Origin: Mesorhizobium shangrilense
GTDB lineage: Bacteria; Pseudomonadota; Alphaproteobacteria; Rhizobiales; Rhizobiaceae
Assembly (NCBI RefSeq): GCF_040537815.1
Contig: NZ_JBEWSZ010000001.1
Location: 3,720,001 to 3,784,000 of the forward strand
Reading direction: 5' to 3'
Length of the DNA: 64,000 nt
Shown here: positions 1 to 8,380 of the stretch, one piece after another
Numbering within the stretch: position 1 is the stretch's first letter
Layout of the letters: every line of letters starts with the position of its first letter
Made by a program: the position numbers and the translations under genes
The notes under the pieces: generated by a model
Told to the model about the DNA's origin: nothing
Seen by the model: the letters and a program-made list of their open reading frames with translations, nothing else
The model's database searches: none

Positions 1-237
1 GCGATCGCCAACCTGGCTGAACGCAAGCGAGGCGCGATGGTGCTCGATCTGGGCAGGCTGAGCCGTGCGGTTCTAGGCGCCGTGGAACAGCGTGGCCAGG
101 TGGGTCTGGAGCTTGTCGCAGCCAGCCGCTATTTTGACCGGCTGATGGATAATTCCAGGGTGGTGCGATATCTGGCGCGCAATTTTCCTGGCCATTTTGA
201 AGAGTTTCACAATTTGTCGGTGTCCTTCCTCAAATAG
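1..237 (+). CDS. RepB-like partition protein, C-terminal part (cut by window start)
   Basis: The frame is open from base 1 and ends at a stop at 235-237, so only the last 78 residues are present. The visible part, with YFDRL and VVRYLARNFPGHFEEF near the end, resembles the C-terminal domain of RepB/ParB-like plasmid partition proteins (RepB family, PF07506). In rhizobia these occur both on repABC replicons and alone on genomic islands. This is recognition by pattern only. The ParB nuclease-like and DNA-binding parts would lie upstream of the window. No repC is seen downstream, so a full repABC locus is not supported. Confidence 0.5.
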   Translation, partial: AIANLAERKRGAMVLDLGRLSRAVLGAVEQRGQVGLELVAASRYFDRLMDNSRVVRYLARNFPGHFEEFHNLSVSFLK

Positions 238-544
238 GTGGGATCGATCCCAACGTGGGCCGTTTCGGATGATAAGACCGTTCGGCGCACTGCCGGATTT
301 CCTTTTGAGGCGCCAACACTACACGGATCACTCATCGCGCCTAATAATCCGCTTCTCCGATGACTGCGATTGAGCGTCGACGGCCTGCTGAGAAACGCGT
401 CGATGCGCACATGCGCAATCATGGTGCCAAACGCCCAACCCACCGGTTCGAAAACTATATGCACCGCAACATTCCGAAAAGCGGGCTGAAAAGAGCTTGG
501 CGCCGGTTCAGACCACTGGCGTGATGCTCCGGTTTGGCTGCCGG
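238..544. other. Gene-free stretch
   Basis: About 300 bases between the RepB-like end and the stop of the glycosyltransferase. The open frames here are short and lack a convincing ribosome binding site. I see no RNA gene, repeat or clear terminator. Confidence 0.4.
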
Positions 545-1288
545 TTACCTTTGGGGCCTGGAAGTGTAGCCAAACAACTGGCGCCGATATTTCTTCCAGT
601 TCCATTCCAGACGCTGATAAAAGCGCGCGCGGGATTTTCGGCCGACTATCGAGGTGGAAAACGTTCCATTCTGCGTGCCCTGTTCGACGATAGGGCGCTC
701 GAACCAAAGGACCTCAACGCCGTTCTGGGCGTCGATCCGATCGATCTGATGGTCGATCGGCAAGGTGATCTTGTTGGCCGCAAACCAGGCGCATCGCGCT
801 TCCGCGACACGCCGCGTGATCAGGTAGGAATCCGTGTTGCGGCAGTGTGGCGCGGGATATAGATGCCTGCCTTTTTTCAATTGCCACAGCGCTGTGTAAT
901 AATTTCCGCCATTGCCGAGATAGACGACGGCATTCCGATCTGGATCCGCGAATTCGGCCAGGCCTTCGTTGAATTTCCGGCAGAAGCGGTTGGACAAAAT
1001 GACATCGTCTTCGAAAACAAGGCAGTAGGGATAGCCGCTCGCCAGGAACTCCTGCCAGACGCCGATATGTTTCATCGCGCATGAAACTTCGGCAGGCAGC
1101 AGCTTCTCGGAATCGACACGCCGCGCTTTTTCCTCAGCGGAAATGTCGGAGATGTCCCAGTCCAGGAACCAATTTACGGGAATGCCATGCGGCGCGAAGC
1201 CTGCCGTGATGTGACGCTCTCGGTCCTCGTAGCCGCGCTTGACGTGGCATATGCGGACAAAGACTTTATCGGTTGGAAATTCTGCCAT
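545..1288 (-). CDS. Glycosyltransferase family 25 (LPS-type) protein
   Basis: A 247-residue protein starting at ATG 1288, behind a purine-rich CAGGG. The open frame runs further upstream, but that extension is low-complexity and not protein-like. The N-terminus (KVFVRICHVKRG) is the region where GT25 enzymes bind the nucleotide sugar. A CLVFEDDVIL segment near residue 95 gives the acidic EDD motif of the family, and SYLITRRVAEA with LPIDHQID follow as in GT25 members. These enzymes add galactose or another hexose to lipopolysaccharide or a surface glycan in the cytoplasm. There are no membrane segments and no other polysaccharide genes nearby, so it is an orphan and its acceptor is unknown. 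Confidence 0.82.
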   Translation of the reverse strand: MAEFPTDKVFVRICHVKRGYEDRERHITAGFAPHGIPVNWFLDWDISDISAEEKARRVDSEKLLPAEVSCAMKHIGVWQEFLASGYPYCLVFEDDVILSNRFCRKFNEGLAEFADPDRNAVVYLGNGGNYYTALWQLKKGRHLYPAPHCRNTDSYLITRRVAEARCAWFAANKITLPIDHQIDRIDAQNGVEVLWFERPIVEQGTQNGTFSTSIVGRKSRARFYQRLEWNWKKYRRQLFGYTSRPQR

Positions 1289-1594
1289 GGCCCTGTCTGT
1301 ACTGTTCCGGATCGTGAAAATCCAGAGGTGGCGCTCAGGCCGTTTCTCCACGCCAGGCGAACGCCGGCCACATCGTGCCCAGTCCCCTGCGGCCAAAGCC
1401 CGGTGAACATGGAACTCGATCGCCGATCGCTGCCCTGATGAGGCCGATCTTCTGGTCGTGCCGGCACAGCAAGTCCAAGGGTTCCTGGCCACCAGAACAA
1501 GGCTCGCTTCGGCCGCCTCTGCGACATTCCCTGCTGTTCCTGAAACCTTGTCCCTGTCAGCGCGTTGCCGTGGCACGGTGTAAGAGGAGTTCAG
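1289..1594. other. Gene-free stretch
   Basis: About 300 bases upstream of the glycosyltransferase and before the small ORF at 1595. Open frames exist on both strands but none has a credible start or protein-like composition. Confidence 0.35.
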
Positions 1595-1738
1595 ATGGGC
1601 TTCGTGGATGGAGGAGTGGCGATGCTCGTCGTGCTGTTCATCATCCTGTTCGTGATCACCGCGATGCGGGATCTGAACAGCGCCCCTTGCTTCCATCGCC
1701 TGCGCTCATGGCTGCATAGGCGGCAGCATCAGGATTGA
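1595..1738 (+). CDS. Small single-span membrane protein candidate
   Basis: A 47-residue ORF with a clean ribosome binding site (AAGAGGAG, five bases before the ATG). Residues 9-24 form one hydrophobic helix (MLVVLFIILFVITAM), followed by a basic, Arg/His-rich cytoplasmic-type tail. I do not recognise a family. The strong RBS and single transmembrane segment favour a real small protein over chance, but there is no homology evidence. Confidence 0.4.
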   Translation: MGFVDGGVAMLVVLFIILFVITAMRDLNSAPCFHRLRSWLHRRQHQD

Positions 1739-2050
1739 CAGCACCTGCCGCCCTCCCCGGCGAATGATTTTCAAGCCTTGGGGAAATTTGATGTCCTTCC
1801 TGCGACACAGAAGCCGTCCCTGGCTCCGGCTACAACGAACCAACCAGCGAGATCACATGACCGGAAGACCAAGAATTCAACGTGATACGCGTCCGATCCC
1901 AAACACCGTTTTGACAATCGCCATCCTGAGGCGGCAATCCTCGCGGCAATTGCCTACAGACTCATGACTTGAAAATGGCCCCTCGAAACACAGAACCACG
2001 CGGATCTGCTCTGCATTAAGACCAACACAGAAATGGTCATCGGCCATATA

Positions 2051-2079
2051 TTGACTATTTTGTTGTTAAAGTATATTAG
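2051..2079 (+). promoter_or_regulatory. Sigma70-like promoter candidate
   Basis: TTGACT at 2051-2056, a 17-base spacer and TATTAG at 2074-2079 (TATATT at 2072 is an alternative -10). It lies in a markedly AT-rich patch of about 60 bases inside GC-rich DNA, just before the ORF at 2096. Confidence 0.4.
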
Positions 2080-2095
2080 TTAACCATTACATAAT

Positions 2096-2293
2096 ATGGA
2101 TTTACGAATGGCTGTACGCATCAGGCTGCCAGGCGGCACACTGAAGGTGAAAATATACAGGGAGTTACGAGACCGTGAACGTGAACGGCGCGTGCCCGTC
2201 ATGAAAATTGGCTCTTTGTACTTTGTCTGGTGGTCGAACAATCGTCGGTCAAACGGGGATTCTGAATCCGAGCGGCAGAAAATCTCACGGTGA
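2096..2293 (+). CDS. Small basic hypothetical protein
   Basis: A 65-residue, highly charged and basic ORF (GGTLKVKIYRELRDRERERR, then a YFVWWSN segment). It sits directly behind a promoter-like AT-rich patch but lacks a clear Shine-Dalgarno. A second ATG four codons in is an equally possible start. No family is recognised. It may be a foreign remnant or a chance ORF. Confidence 0.3.
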   Translation: MDLRMAVRIRLPGGTLKVKIYRELRDRERERRVPVMKIGSLYFVWWSNNRRSNGDSESERQKISR

Positions 2294-2506
2294 TCCTTGA
2301 GCTGGCTCTGCGTTCAGCCTCGCGAGAGGTCCCGCAAACGCTATGGCAGCGTTGGGGAATAGTGTAACTCCTCGCGCTACGCCCTTAGTCTTGGGAAAGG
2401 TCCGGTTGGAGCGAGGAGCCCGGCTACGGAAATCTCGCGCGTGACGAATAAATCCCTGGACACCTGAAGTCGATTTACCTCACTGTTCTCGTGGGGGGAC
2501 TAATCG

Positions 2507-2983
2507 ATGAAAACGAAAGCACTCATTGTCAGTGCAGCCCTGTTTATCAGCGGCTGCACTACAAATCCTACTGTTTCGGATGCTGATCTAACAGCATCGA
2601 ACACGAGCAGCCTATGCCATGCACTGGCGAACAGTGCAGACGAACAATATCGAGCCCGAGTTGCGGCCCTTCTCGTACGACGAGGAGCAACGGCCGAGAA
2701 ATGCATGAGGCTCATACAGACCGACAATGCGGTGGCGACTGGAATAGCGGTCGCGGGCGTAGCTGCTGCGGCCGGCGCCGCCGCCAACAATGGGTATGGC
2801 GGTGGCGGATATTATCGCCCACCGCCTCCCCCTGCATACGGGGTCGCCTGGGACCAATTCTACGGCCAGAACTATAGGCTCATCTGGCGGTGCCGAGACA
2901 GGGCCACGGGACGGTTCGTGGACGACTTCTATTGCAACGGCATGCCGATGATCGACACGGCCTGGCCAGGCTGGTCGGCGTAG
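2507..2983 (+). CDS. Small outer-membrane-type lipoprotein
   Basis: A 158-residue protein with a classic lipoprotein signal: a KTK basic start, a hydrophobic stretch, and the lipobox ISGC at residues 14-17, giving a predicted lipid-modified Cys17. The mature part has an alanine/glycine-rich stretch that could be membrane-associated (GIAVAGVAAAAGAAA, about residues 84-98), a GGGGYYRPPPPPAYG linker, and a tyrosine/tryptophan-rich C-terminus with paired cysteines (WRCRD, FYCNG). A GGGGGG tract precedes the ATG. Such glycine/proline-linker lipoproteins are common in rhizobial envelopes. No precise function can be given. Confidence 0.65.
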   Translation: MKTKALIVSAALFISGCTTNPTVSDADLTASNTSSLCHALANSADEQYRARVAALLVRRGATAEKCMRLIQTDNAVATGIAVAGVAAAAGAAANNGYGGGGYYRPPPPPAYGVAWDQFYGQNYRLIWRCRDRATGRFVDDFYCNGMPMIDTAWPGWSA

Positions 2984-3509
2984 TGGGCTATGCGCAGTCT
3001 CACTGCAAGGTCGCACGCCTCTGTGGTTCATCAACATGAGGGGTGCGTCGCATCGGGATGACCTCAGTGTGAATGTCCCATTTCACACTATCGGCCAATT
3101 CGAAGAAATTGTGACGTCTGCTTTTGGGAACCTGCATAACAGTCCGCAATGACCGACGTGAGGCGCATTGCGGTCCGGCAGCCTCGGGGCCGGTAGCGGT
3201 CAGTCTGGTTTCACGCATCCTACTGGCAAAAGCAGCCATTCAGCCCTCGCCATCAGGACCGTTGAGTGCCGAGCGTTGCCGGCTGGATATGACACTAAGT
3301 AGTCCTAGAAGAGTAGCCTCGCTCGCCGCCTGAACAGGCCAGCCCGTGCGGCTAGTCTAACGGGCGATGCCACACGCCGGCGAACAACCCTAGTCGTAGT
3401 CAAATAGCGATTGAGCCGGAACAGAGATGAAGGGCGGCGCGCGCGAGGCCTTTTTCGCTGGGCCCACAACGGGCCTAAAACGATTTGGGCCGATGGCGCT
3501 TTTTAGCAA
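2984..3509. other. Gene-free stretch
   Basis: About 525 bases between the lipoprotein and the end of the minus-strand importer operon. Several short frames exist but none has a credible ribosome binding site. Nothing recognisable was found. Confidence 0.4.
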
Positions 3510-3662
3510 CTAACCCAATGTTGTGGCGGCACCGGAAGATGTACCGAAATCATTGACTTCATTATCTTTTTCGCGGGTCAAGATCAGGAATCTTCCCGTA
3601 TCCTTGCGAGACATCGACGTGGCCTTCAGCAACTGCCCATGCTCGCCCATTGTCCACAACAC
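3510..3662 (-). CDS. Small ORF coupled to the BMP-type permease
   Basis: A 50-residue frame starting at GTG 3662, two bases after the permease stop codon. A GGGAG sits five bases ahead of the GTG inside the end of the permease gene, so translation would be coupled. The product is polar (RKDTGRFLILTREKDNEVND) and matches no family I know. Its spacing suggests it belongs to the importer operon, but it could also be read-through sequence. Confidence 0.35.
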   Translation of the reverse strand: MLWTMGEHGQLLKATSMSRKDTGRFLILTREKDNEVNDFGTSSGAATTLG

Positions 3663-3664
3663 GG

Positions 3665-4597
3665 TCACTCCCGCTTGTACGGTATGCCGAGGCGCGTCGG
3701 CTGGCCGGTCCGGAAGCGAACGCCCATGAGAAGCACGATCGACGCCAGGTAAGGCAGTGCCAGCAGCAACTGGTGCGGCACTTGTGCGCCGAGCACCTGT
3801 AGATGGGTGGCGAGCGATTCGAGAAAGGCGAAGGCTATCACCGCGATCAGCACCCCCTTGGGTTTCCAGTTCCCCGCGATCAGGGCCACGATGACGATCC
3901 AGCCGCGCCCGGCCGTGAAGTCGGCGAGAAAGCGGTCTGAAAAGCCGAGCATCAGGAAGCCGCCGCCGAGACCCGTGAGCGCGCTGCCGGTCATCACAGC
4001 AGCGAACTGGCGGGCGGTCACGCTCAGGCCTTTGACGTCTAGCGCCTTGGGGTTTTCGCCCAGGCAACGCAACTCGAGCCCGTAGCGGCTGCGATAGAGC
4101 AGGAACCACACCAGCGGCACGACAAACAGTGCGACGTAGGTCAGCGCGCGTTGCGAGAACAGGATCGGCCCGATCACCGGAATGTCGGAAAGCATCGGGA
4201 TGGCGACGTCCTGGAAACCGGAAAATGTCGGCTGCGCCCGGCCCTGGATGTAGCTTTGGAACCAATAGAGCGTCAGCCCACCGGCGAGCAGGTTGAGCCC
4301 GAGGCCGGCGATGAAATGGTCGACGCGCAAGGTCGCAGTCATGAAGGCGATGATGGCGCCCATCAAGGCACCGGCAAGGATCGCCGCGAGAACCGCAAAC
4401 CACAGCGAACCTGTCGTCGTTGCGGCGATGTAGGCGGCAAAGGCGCCTGTCAGCATCGTGCCTTCCACACCCATGTTCCAGATGCCGGCACGCTGCGTGA
4501 TGAGCTCGCCCATCGCCGAAAACAACAGGGGCGTCATGGTGCGGATGGTGGCGGCAAGGATGCTGACGATGATTGCTTCCTGGAATAGCTGGCTCAT
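3665..4597 (-). CDS. BMP-family ABC transporter permease (second)
   Basis: A 310-residue integral membrane protein of the branched-chain permease superfamily, in the subgroup that partners BMP substrate-binding proteins and RbsA/YufO-type ATPases. It has about eight to ten hydrophobic helices, an early PLLFSAMGELITQRAGIWNMGVEG motif region and the late GRGWIVIVALIAGNW segment typical of these permeases. The start at 4597 overlaps the upstream permease stop by four bases (ATGA), so the two are translationally coupled. A longer frame begins at 4645 but would overlap the upstream gene by about 50 bases. It is predicted to form a heterodimeric channel with the next permease for nucleoside-like solutes. 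Confidence 0.87.
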   Translation of the reverse strand: MSQLFQEAIIVSILAATIRTMTPLLFSAMGELITQRAGIWNMGVEGTMLTGAFAAYIAATTTGSLWFAVLAAILAGALMGAIIAFMTATLRVDHFIAGLGLNLLAGGLTLYWFQSYIQGRAQPTFSGFQDVAIPMLSDIPVIGPILFSQRALTYVALFVVPLVWFLLYRSRYGLELRCLGENPKALDVKGLSVTARQFAAVMTGSALTGLGGGFLMLGFSDRFLADFTAGRGWIVIVALIAGNWKPKGVLIAVIAFAFLESLATHLQVLGAQVPHQLLLALPYLASIVLLMGVRFRTGQPTRLGIPYKRE

Positions 4598-5661
4598 TGG
4601 ACGGCAACCCTCACCACGCGGTAACGCGCCAGCACCCCGGCGCAAAGGAAGAAAAACAGGGTTATGCCCTGGATGGCCGGCACGAGTGACGCCGGCACAT
4701 CGCCAAGCACCCGCATGTAGACTGCGCCGCTCGCTAGCCCACCGAAGAACAGTCCTGCCATGACCGTGCCGAGCGGCCTGAGGCCGCCGATCATACCGAC
4801 GATGATGCCGGTATATCCAAGGCCGACAAGGTTGTCGGCCCGCAGCCGATGCGCCACCCCAAACAACTCTGTCGCACCGGCAAGGGCAGCGAGACCACCG
4901 CTCGTCAACAGGATGATGGTGACGGTGCGGGCAATGTTGACGCCCTTGTGCCGCAGCGCCTCGGGATTGTAGCCGAGGCCGCGGATCTCATAACCAAGCG
5001 GTGTCCGCGACATCACCACTGCGCAAAGAGCCGCAGCGAGAAACGGCAACAGCACGCCTGCATGCAATCTGTTGCTACCGAACAGAGCCGGCAGAAAAGT
5101 CTCGTCCGGAAGCATCGGCGACTGCTGGTAGGAGATGGTGGTACCGTGCTCGCCCCACGGGCCGCCTTGCAGCAGCCAGGACAGCAGATAGATGACGAGG
5201 TAATTCAGCATCACCGTCGAGATGATCTCGCTGACGCCGAAGCGATTCCTCAACTGGGCGGCAAGCCAGCCGAGCCCCATGCCGGCCGCCATGCCGGACG
5301 CCAGCACACCCGGGAAAAATAGCAGCGGCGGCATGCCGGCCAGCAGTTGCCCGCCGAGGTAACCGCCCATGGCGCCGGCAAACACCTGGCCTTCCTGACC
5401 GATGCTCCAGAGCTGCGCCCTGAAGGCAATAACGGTGGCAAGCCCGGTCAGGATGATCGGCGTCGCCTTCACCAGCGTGGTGGCCATTGCTTTTGGCGAC
5501 CCGACCGCGCCTTGCACGAGTGCCGCAAAGACCTGCCCGACATCGGCGCCGGTCGAGGCGAGCAGCAGGGCGGACACAGCAAGTCCAGCGGCAACGGCGA
5601 TAGCGAAGGACGTGGCGGTCCATAGGCTGTCGCGCTCGGTTCTCGGTTCGAAACGGATCAT
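4594..5661 (-). CDS. BMP-family ABC transporter permease (first)
   Basis: A 355-residue permease with an N-terminal helix, a long periplasmic loop (GEHGTTISYQQSPMLPDET) and the RAQLWSIGQEGQVFAGAMGG signature shared by nucleoside-type BMP permeases (YufP/NupP-like). RGLGYNPEALRHKGVN is the cytoplasmic coupling loop that contacts the ATPase. It overlaps the ATPase stop and the next permease start by four bases each. Together with its neighbours it should import a nucleoside or purine-like compound. Confidence 0.87.
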   Translation of the reverse strand: MIRFEPRTERDSLWTATSFAIAVAAGLAVSALLLASTGADVGQVFAALVQGAVGSPKAMATTLVKATPIILTGLATVIAFRAQLWSIGQEGQVFAGAMGGYLGGQLLAGMPPLLFFPGVLASGMAAGMGLGWLAAQLRNRFGVSEIISTVMLNYLVIYLLSWLLQGGPWGEHGTTISYQQSPMLPDETFLPALFGSNRLHAGVLLPFLAAALCAVVMSRTPLGYEIRGLGYNPEALRHKGVNIARTVTIILLTSGGLAALAGATELFGVAHRLRADNLVGLGYTGIIVGMIGGLRPLGTVMAGLFFGGLASGAVYMRVLGDVPASLVPAIQGITLFFFLCAGVLARYRVVRVAVQ

Positions 5662-7172
5662 TGGATTATCTCCTCCCGGCGTCCCGCCATCATGGCCCCC
5701 ACCTCTGCGACGGTCGTGTTCCTGGGATCGACGATGCCCATGATCTCGCCCTTGAACATGACCGCGATGCGGTCGGCGAGGCCGAACAGGTCACTCAATT
5801 CCTCCGAGGCAAGGATGATGGCGAACCCGTCCGCGCGCTTCCTGAGCAGCTGCGCGTGCACATATTCGATGACGCCGACATCGAGACCGCGTGTCGGCTG
5901 GTTGGCGAGCATCAGACCGGATGCATGCAGGAATTCACGCGCGATGATAATCTTCTGCGCGTTACCTCCGGACAGCTTTCCGGCCGCGACCTTCTCGTCA
6001 CGCGTGGCGATCTGGTACTCGACGATCATTTCTCGTGACAGCTTGGTGATGGCCTTGCTGTTTATCAGCGGGCCTCTGCGGTATTTCGGGCTGCGCTGCC
6101 AGCCCAGCACCAGGTTTTCCGCAACGTTGAATTCCGGGACCAGCCCCTCCCGGAAACGATCATCCGGGATATGTCCGACACCACGGTCCATTAGACAGCG
6201 GGGAGTGAGCCCGGCGATCTCCTCGTCCATCAGCCGGATCGAGCCACTCTGCGGTTTACGCACCCCGCACAGGACCTCGAACAGCTCCTTTTGCCCGTTG
6301 CCGGCAACGCCTGCGATACCAAGAATCTCGTGGCGTGCCACCGAAAAGGAAACATCCTTCAATACTGCCTCGCCCCAGTGTCCAAGCGCGATCAGTCCCT
6401 TGACGGCGACCACCGTCTCGCCCGGTTGCAGCTCCGGCTTCATGATCGTGAACGAGACATCGCGGCCGACCATCAGCCGGGCGAGCTCGTCCGGAGACGT
6501 TTCGACAGTGTTGAGTGTCGCCACGACCTTGCCCTTGCGCAGCACCGTGACCCGGTTGGACTGCATGACCTCGATCAGCTTGTGGGTGATGAGGATTATC
6601 GACAGGCCCCGTGCGCACATCTTGCCCATGATATCGAACAGGATGCGCGACTCCGCCGGCGTCAACACCGCCGTCGGCTCATCGAGAATGAGGATCTCGG
6701 CGCCAAGGTAGAGCGCCTTCAATATCTCCACCCATTGCTGGCGGCCAACCGGCAATTCCCACACATAGGCATCGAAATCGATGTCGATGCCGTAACCATC
6801 GCAGATGGCCTTGAGCTTTTGCCTTGCCTCGGCTGCGTTGAGCCGCCAGCCCGAGCGCTGGGTGCCGACAATGATGTTCTCGAGCACGGTGAATTCCGGC
6901 ACCAGCACGAAATGCTGGTGCACCATGCCGATGCCGTGGCGGATCGCGTCGATCGGCGAGGCGATCTGAACAGGCTGGTCACGGACAAATATCTGCCCCT
7001 TGTCTGGGCGATAGAAGCCGAAGATGCACGATGAGAGAGTTGACTTCCCAGCTCCATTTTCGCCAAAAAGGCAGTGGATCTCCCCGGGACGGAGATCGAA
7101 GTCGACATCGTCGTTGGCGGCAACGCCAGCGAAACGCTTGGTCAAGCCTTCGACACGCAAGGCAGTGGACAT
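5658..7172 (-). CDS. BMP-type ABC transporter ATPase, two-domain
   Basis: A 504-residue protein with two fused ATP-binding cassettes, as in RbsA, XylG and the nucleoside transporter ATPase YufO. The first domain has Walker A GENGAGKST at about residues 37-45, Q-loop MVHQHF and Walker B ILILDEP. The second has the degenerate P-loop VAGNGQKE usual for this family, the signature LSGGNAQK and the following LANQPTRGLDVG. ATG 7172 is preferred. The frame extends to a TTG at 7259 that would overlap the upstream gene, and the added residues are not protein-like. It couples ATP hydrolysis to import by the neighbouring permeases. Confidence 0.87.
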   Translation of the reverse strand: MSTALRVEGLTKRFAGVAANDDVDFDLRPGEIHCLFGENGAGKSTLSSCIFGFYRPDKGQIFVRDQPVQIASPIDAIRHGIGMVHQHFVLVPEFTVLENIIVGTQRSGWRLNAAEARQKLKAICDGYGIDIDFDAYVWELPVGRQQWVEILKALYLGAEILILDEPTAVLTPAESRILFDIMGKMCARGLSIILITHKLIEVMQSNRVTVLRKGKVVATLNTVETSPDELARLMVGRDVSFTIMKPELQPGETVVAVKGLIALGHWGEAVLKDVSFSVARHEILGIAGVAGNGQKELFEVLCGVRKPQSGSIRLMDEEIAGLTPRCLMDRGVGHIPDDRFREGLVPEFNVAENLVLGWQRSPKYRRGPLINSKAITKLSREMIVEYQIATRDEKVAAGKLSGGNAQKIIIAREFLHASGLMLANQPTRGLDVGVIEYVHAQLLRKRADGFAIILASEELSDLFGLADRIAVMFKGEIMGIVDPRNTTVAEVGAMMAGRREEIIQ

Positions 7173-7255
7173 GGCAAGTTCCGAAGGGCTGGAGGCGGAA
7201 GCAGCGGCCACGACGGCCTCAGCGGCACGTCGCGGCCGAATGGTCTCTTGAAGGA

Positions 7256-8287
7256 TCAATGCGCCTTTGGATCCGACACGTCGACCGGAACCTCGAAAGT
7301 ACCCGCCATGATCTTGGCCTTCAGTGCTTCGACATCAGCGCGGACGTTGTCCGGCAGCTTGGCCTCGAGTTCGCCATAGGGCGCCATGGCCGAGCCACCA
7401 TCCTTCATCGAGAACCATTGCTTGTCGGTGTTGCCGGCATAGGGCTTGCCCTCGGCCTTGTGGGCCCACCATGCATCGATGACGTGTTCCACGTCGGGAT
7501 CCCACAGGGCGACCGTGCTTGACAGTACCGTCGAGGGCGAAAACGACTGCTGATCCTGGAAGTTGCCGAAGCAAAGGATCTTGGCTTCCTCACACGGCTT
7601 GAAGTTGCCGGTCAGCTGGAAGATCAAATCGGCGCCGGTGGCGATCTGGGCAGAGGTGTATTCGGCGGCCTTGGCCGGATCATACCAGGATTCGATGAAG
7701 GCGACGGTTCGCTCGACCTTGGGATTTGCCGCCTTGGCGCCGGCGAAAAAGGCGTTGATCTCATCATTCACGTCATCCGCCGGGTACGTGCCGACGACGC
7801 CAAGCTTGTTCGACTTCGTCATCTTGCCAGCGATGGTACCAAGCAGATAGGCTGGCTCATTCACACGCTTGTAGACCCAGTACTGGTTGCCGCCGAGGCC
7901 TTCATTGCCGGAGCCGACGACGACGAACAAGATGTTGGGAAACTCGTCCTTGAGCTTCTTCACCTGGTCCGAATAGGTGCTGTGAGCCCAGATGATGTCA
8001 TACTGACCGCTCTCGGCGAACAGCCGCATTGCGTCTCCGGCATCGTCTCCCCATAACGGGTCAGTGTACTTCCAGGTGATGTCGAGACCATGCGGCTTCT
8101 TGGCTTTCACTCGTTCCAGCGCCTGGATAAGCGTGCCGTCCCAGCCGCTTTCAATTCCGGCGGACAGGATCACCGCGACACGGAGTTTGTCGGGTTCGGT
8201 GGCCCTTGCCAGTCCTGGACCGATAGCGATGAGAGCGACGACGAGCGCGGACAGTGCCGCCACTCTTCTGACGAAGATCATAAACAT
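7256..8287 (-). CDS. BMP-family substrate-binding protein
   Basis: A 343-residue periplasmic binding protein. A cleavable signal peptide covers roughly residues 1-29 (AALSALVVALIAIG ending ARA). The mature protein begins with the LRVAVILSAGIESGWDGTLIQAL pattern typical of the BMP (PnrA/Med) family, which bind nucleosides or purine derivatives. A strong ribosome binding site (AGAGGAAAGG) precedes the ATG. It is separated from the upstream deaminase by a stem-loop and heads the transporter genes, the usual place for an abundantly made binding protein. The true ligand is unknown. Confidence 0.87.
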   Translation of the reverse strand: MFMIFVRRVAALSALVVALIAIGPGLARATEPDKLRVAVILSAGIESGWDGTLIQALERVKAKKPHGLDITWKYTDPLWGDDAGDAMRLFAESGQYDIIWAHSTYSDQVKKLKDEFPNILFVVVGSGNEGLGGNQYWVYKRVNEPAYLLGTIAGKMTKSNKLGVVGTYPADDVNDEINAFFAGAKAANPKVERTVAFIESWYDPAKAAEYTSAQIATGADLIFQLTGNFKPCEEAKILCFGNFQDQQSFSPSTVLSSTVALWDPDVEHVIDAWWAHKAEGKPYAGNTDKQWFSMKDGGSAMAPYGELEAKLPDNVRADVEALKAKIMAGTFEVPVDVSDPKAH

Positions 8288-8354
8288 AGGTTTCTACCTT
8301 TCCTCTGGGGTTATTTTGGGTTGCATCCCATTCTTTTTTGTTTTGTCTTCCGGT

Positions 8355-8371
8355 CCGCCTCTCCCAGGCGG
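8355..8371 (-). terminator. Intergenic stem-loop
   Basis: CCGCCT (8355-8360) pairs with AGGCGG (8366-8371) across a five-base loop, between the deaminase stop and the binding-protein start. There is no U-run in the direction of transcription. It may instead stabilise or partly terminate the mRNA within the operon. Confidence 0.3.
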
Positions 8372-8380
8372 CATTTGATC

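Noticed and set aside
3000..3239. 79-residue minus-strand frame
   Set aside because: No ribosome binding site and basic low-complexity start; not supported as a gene.
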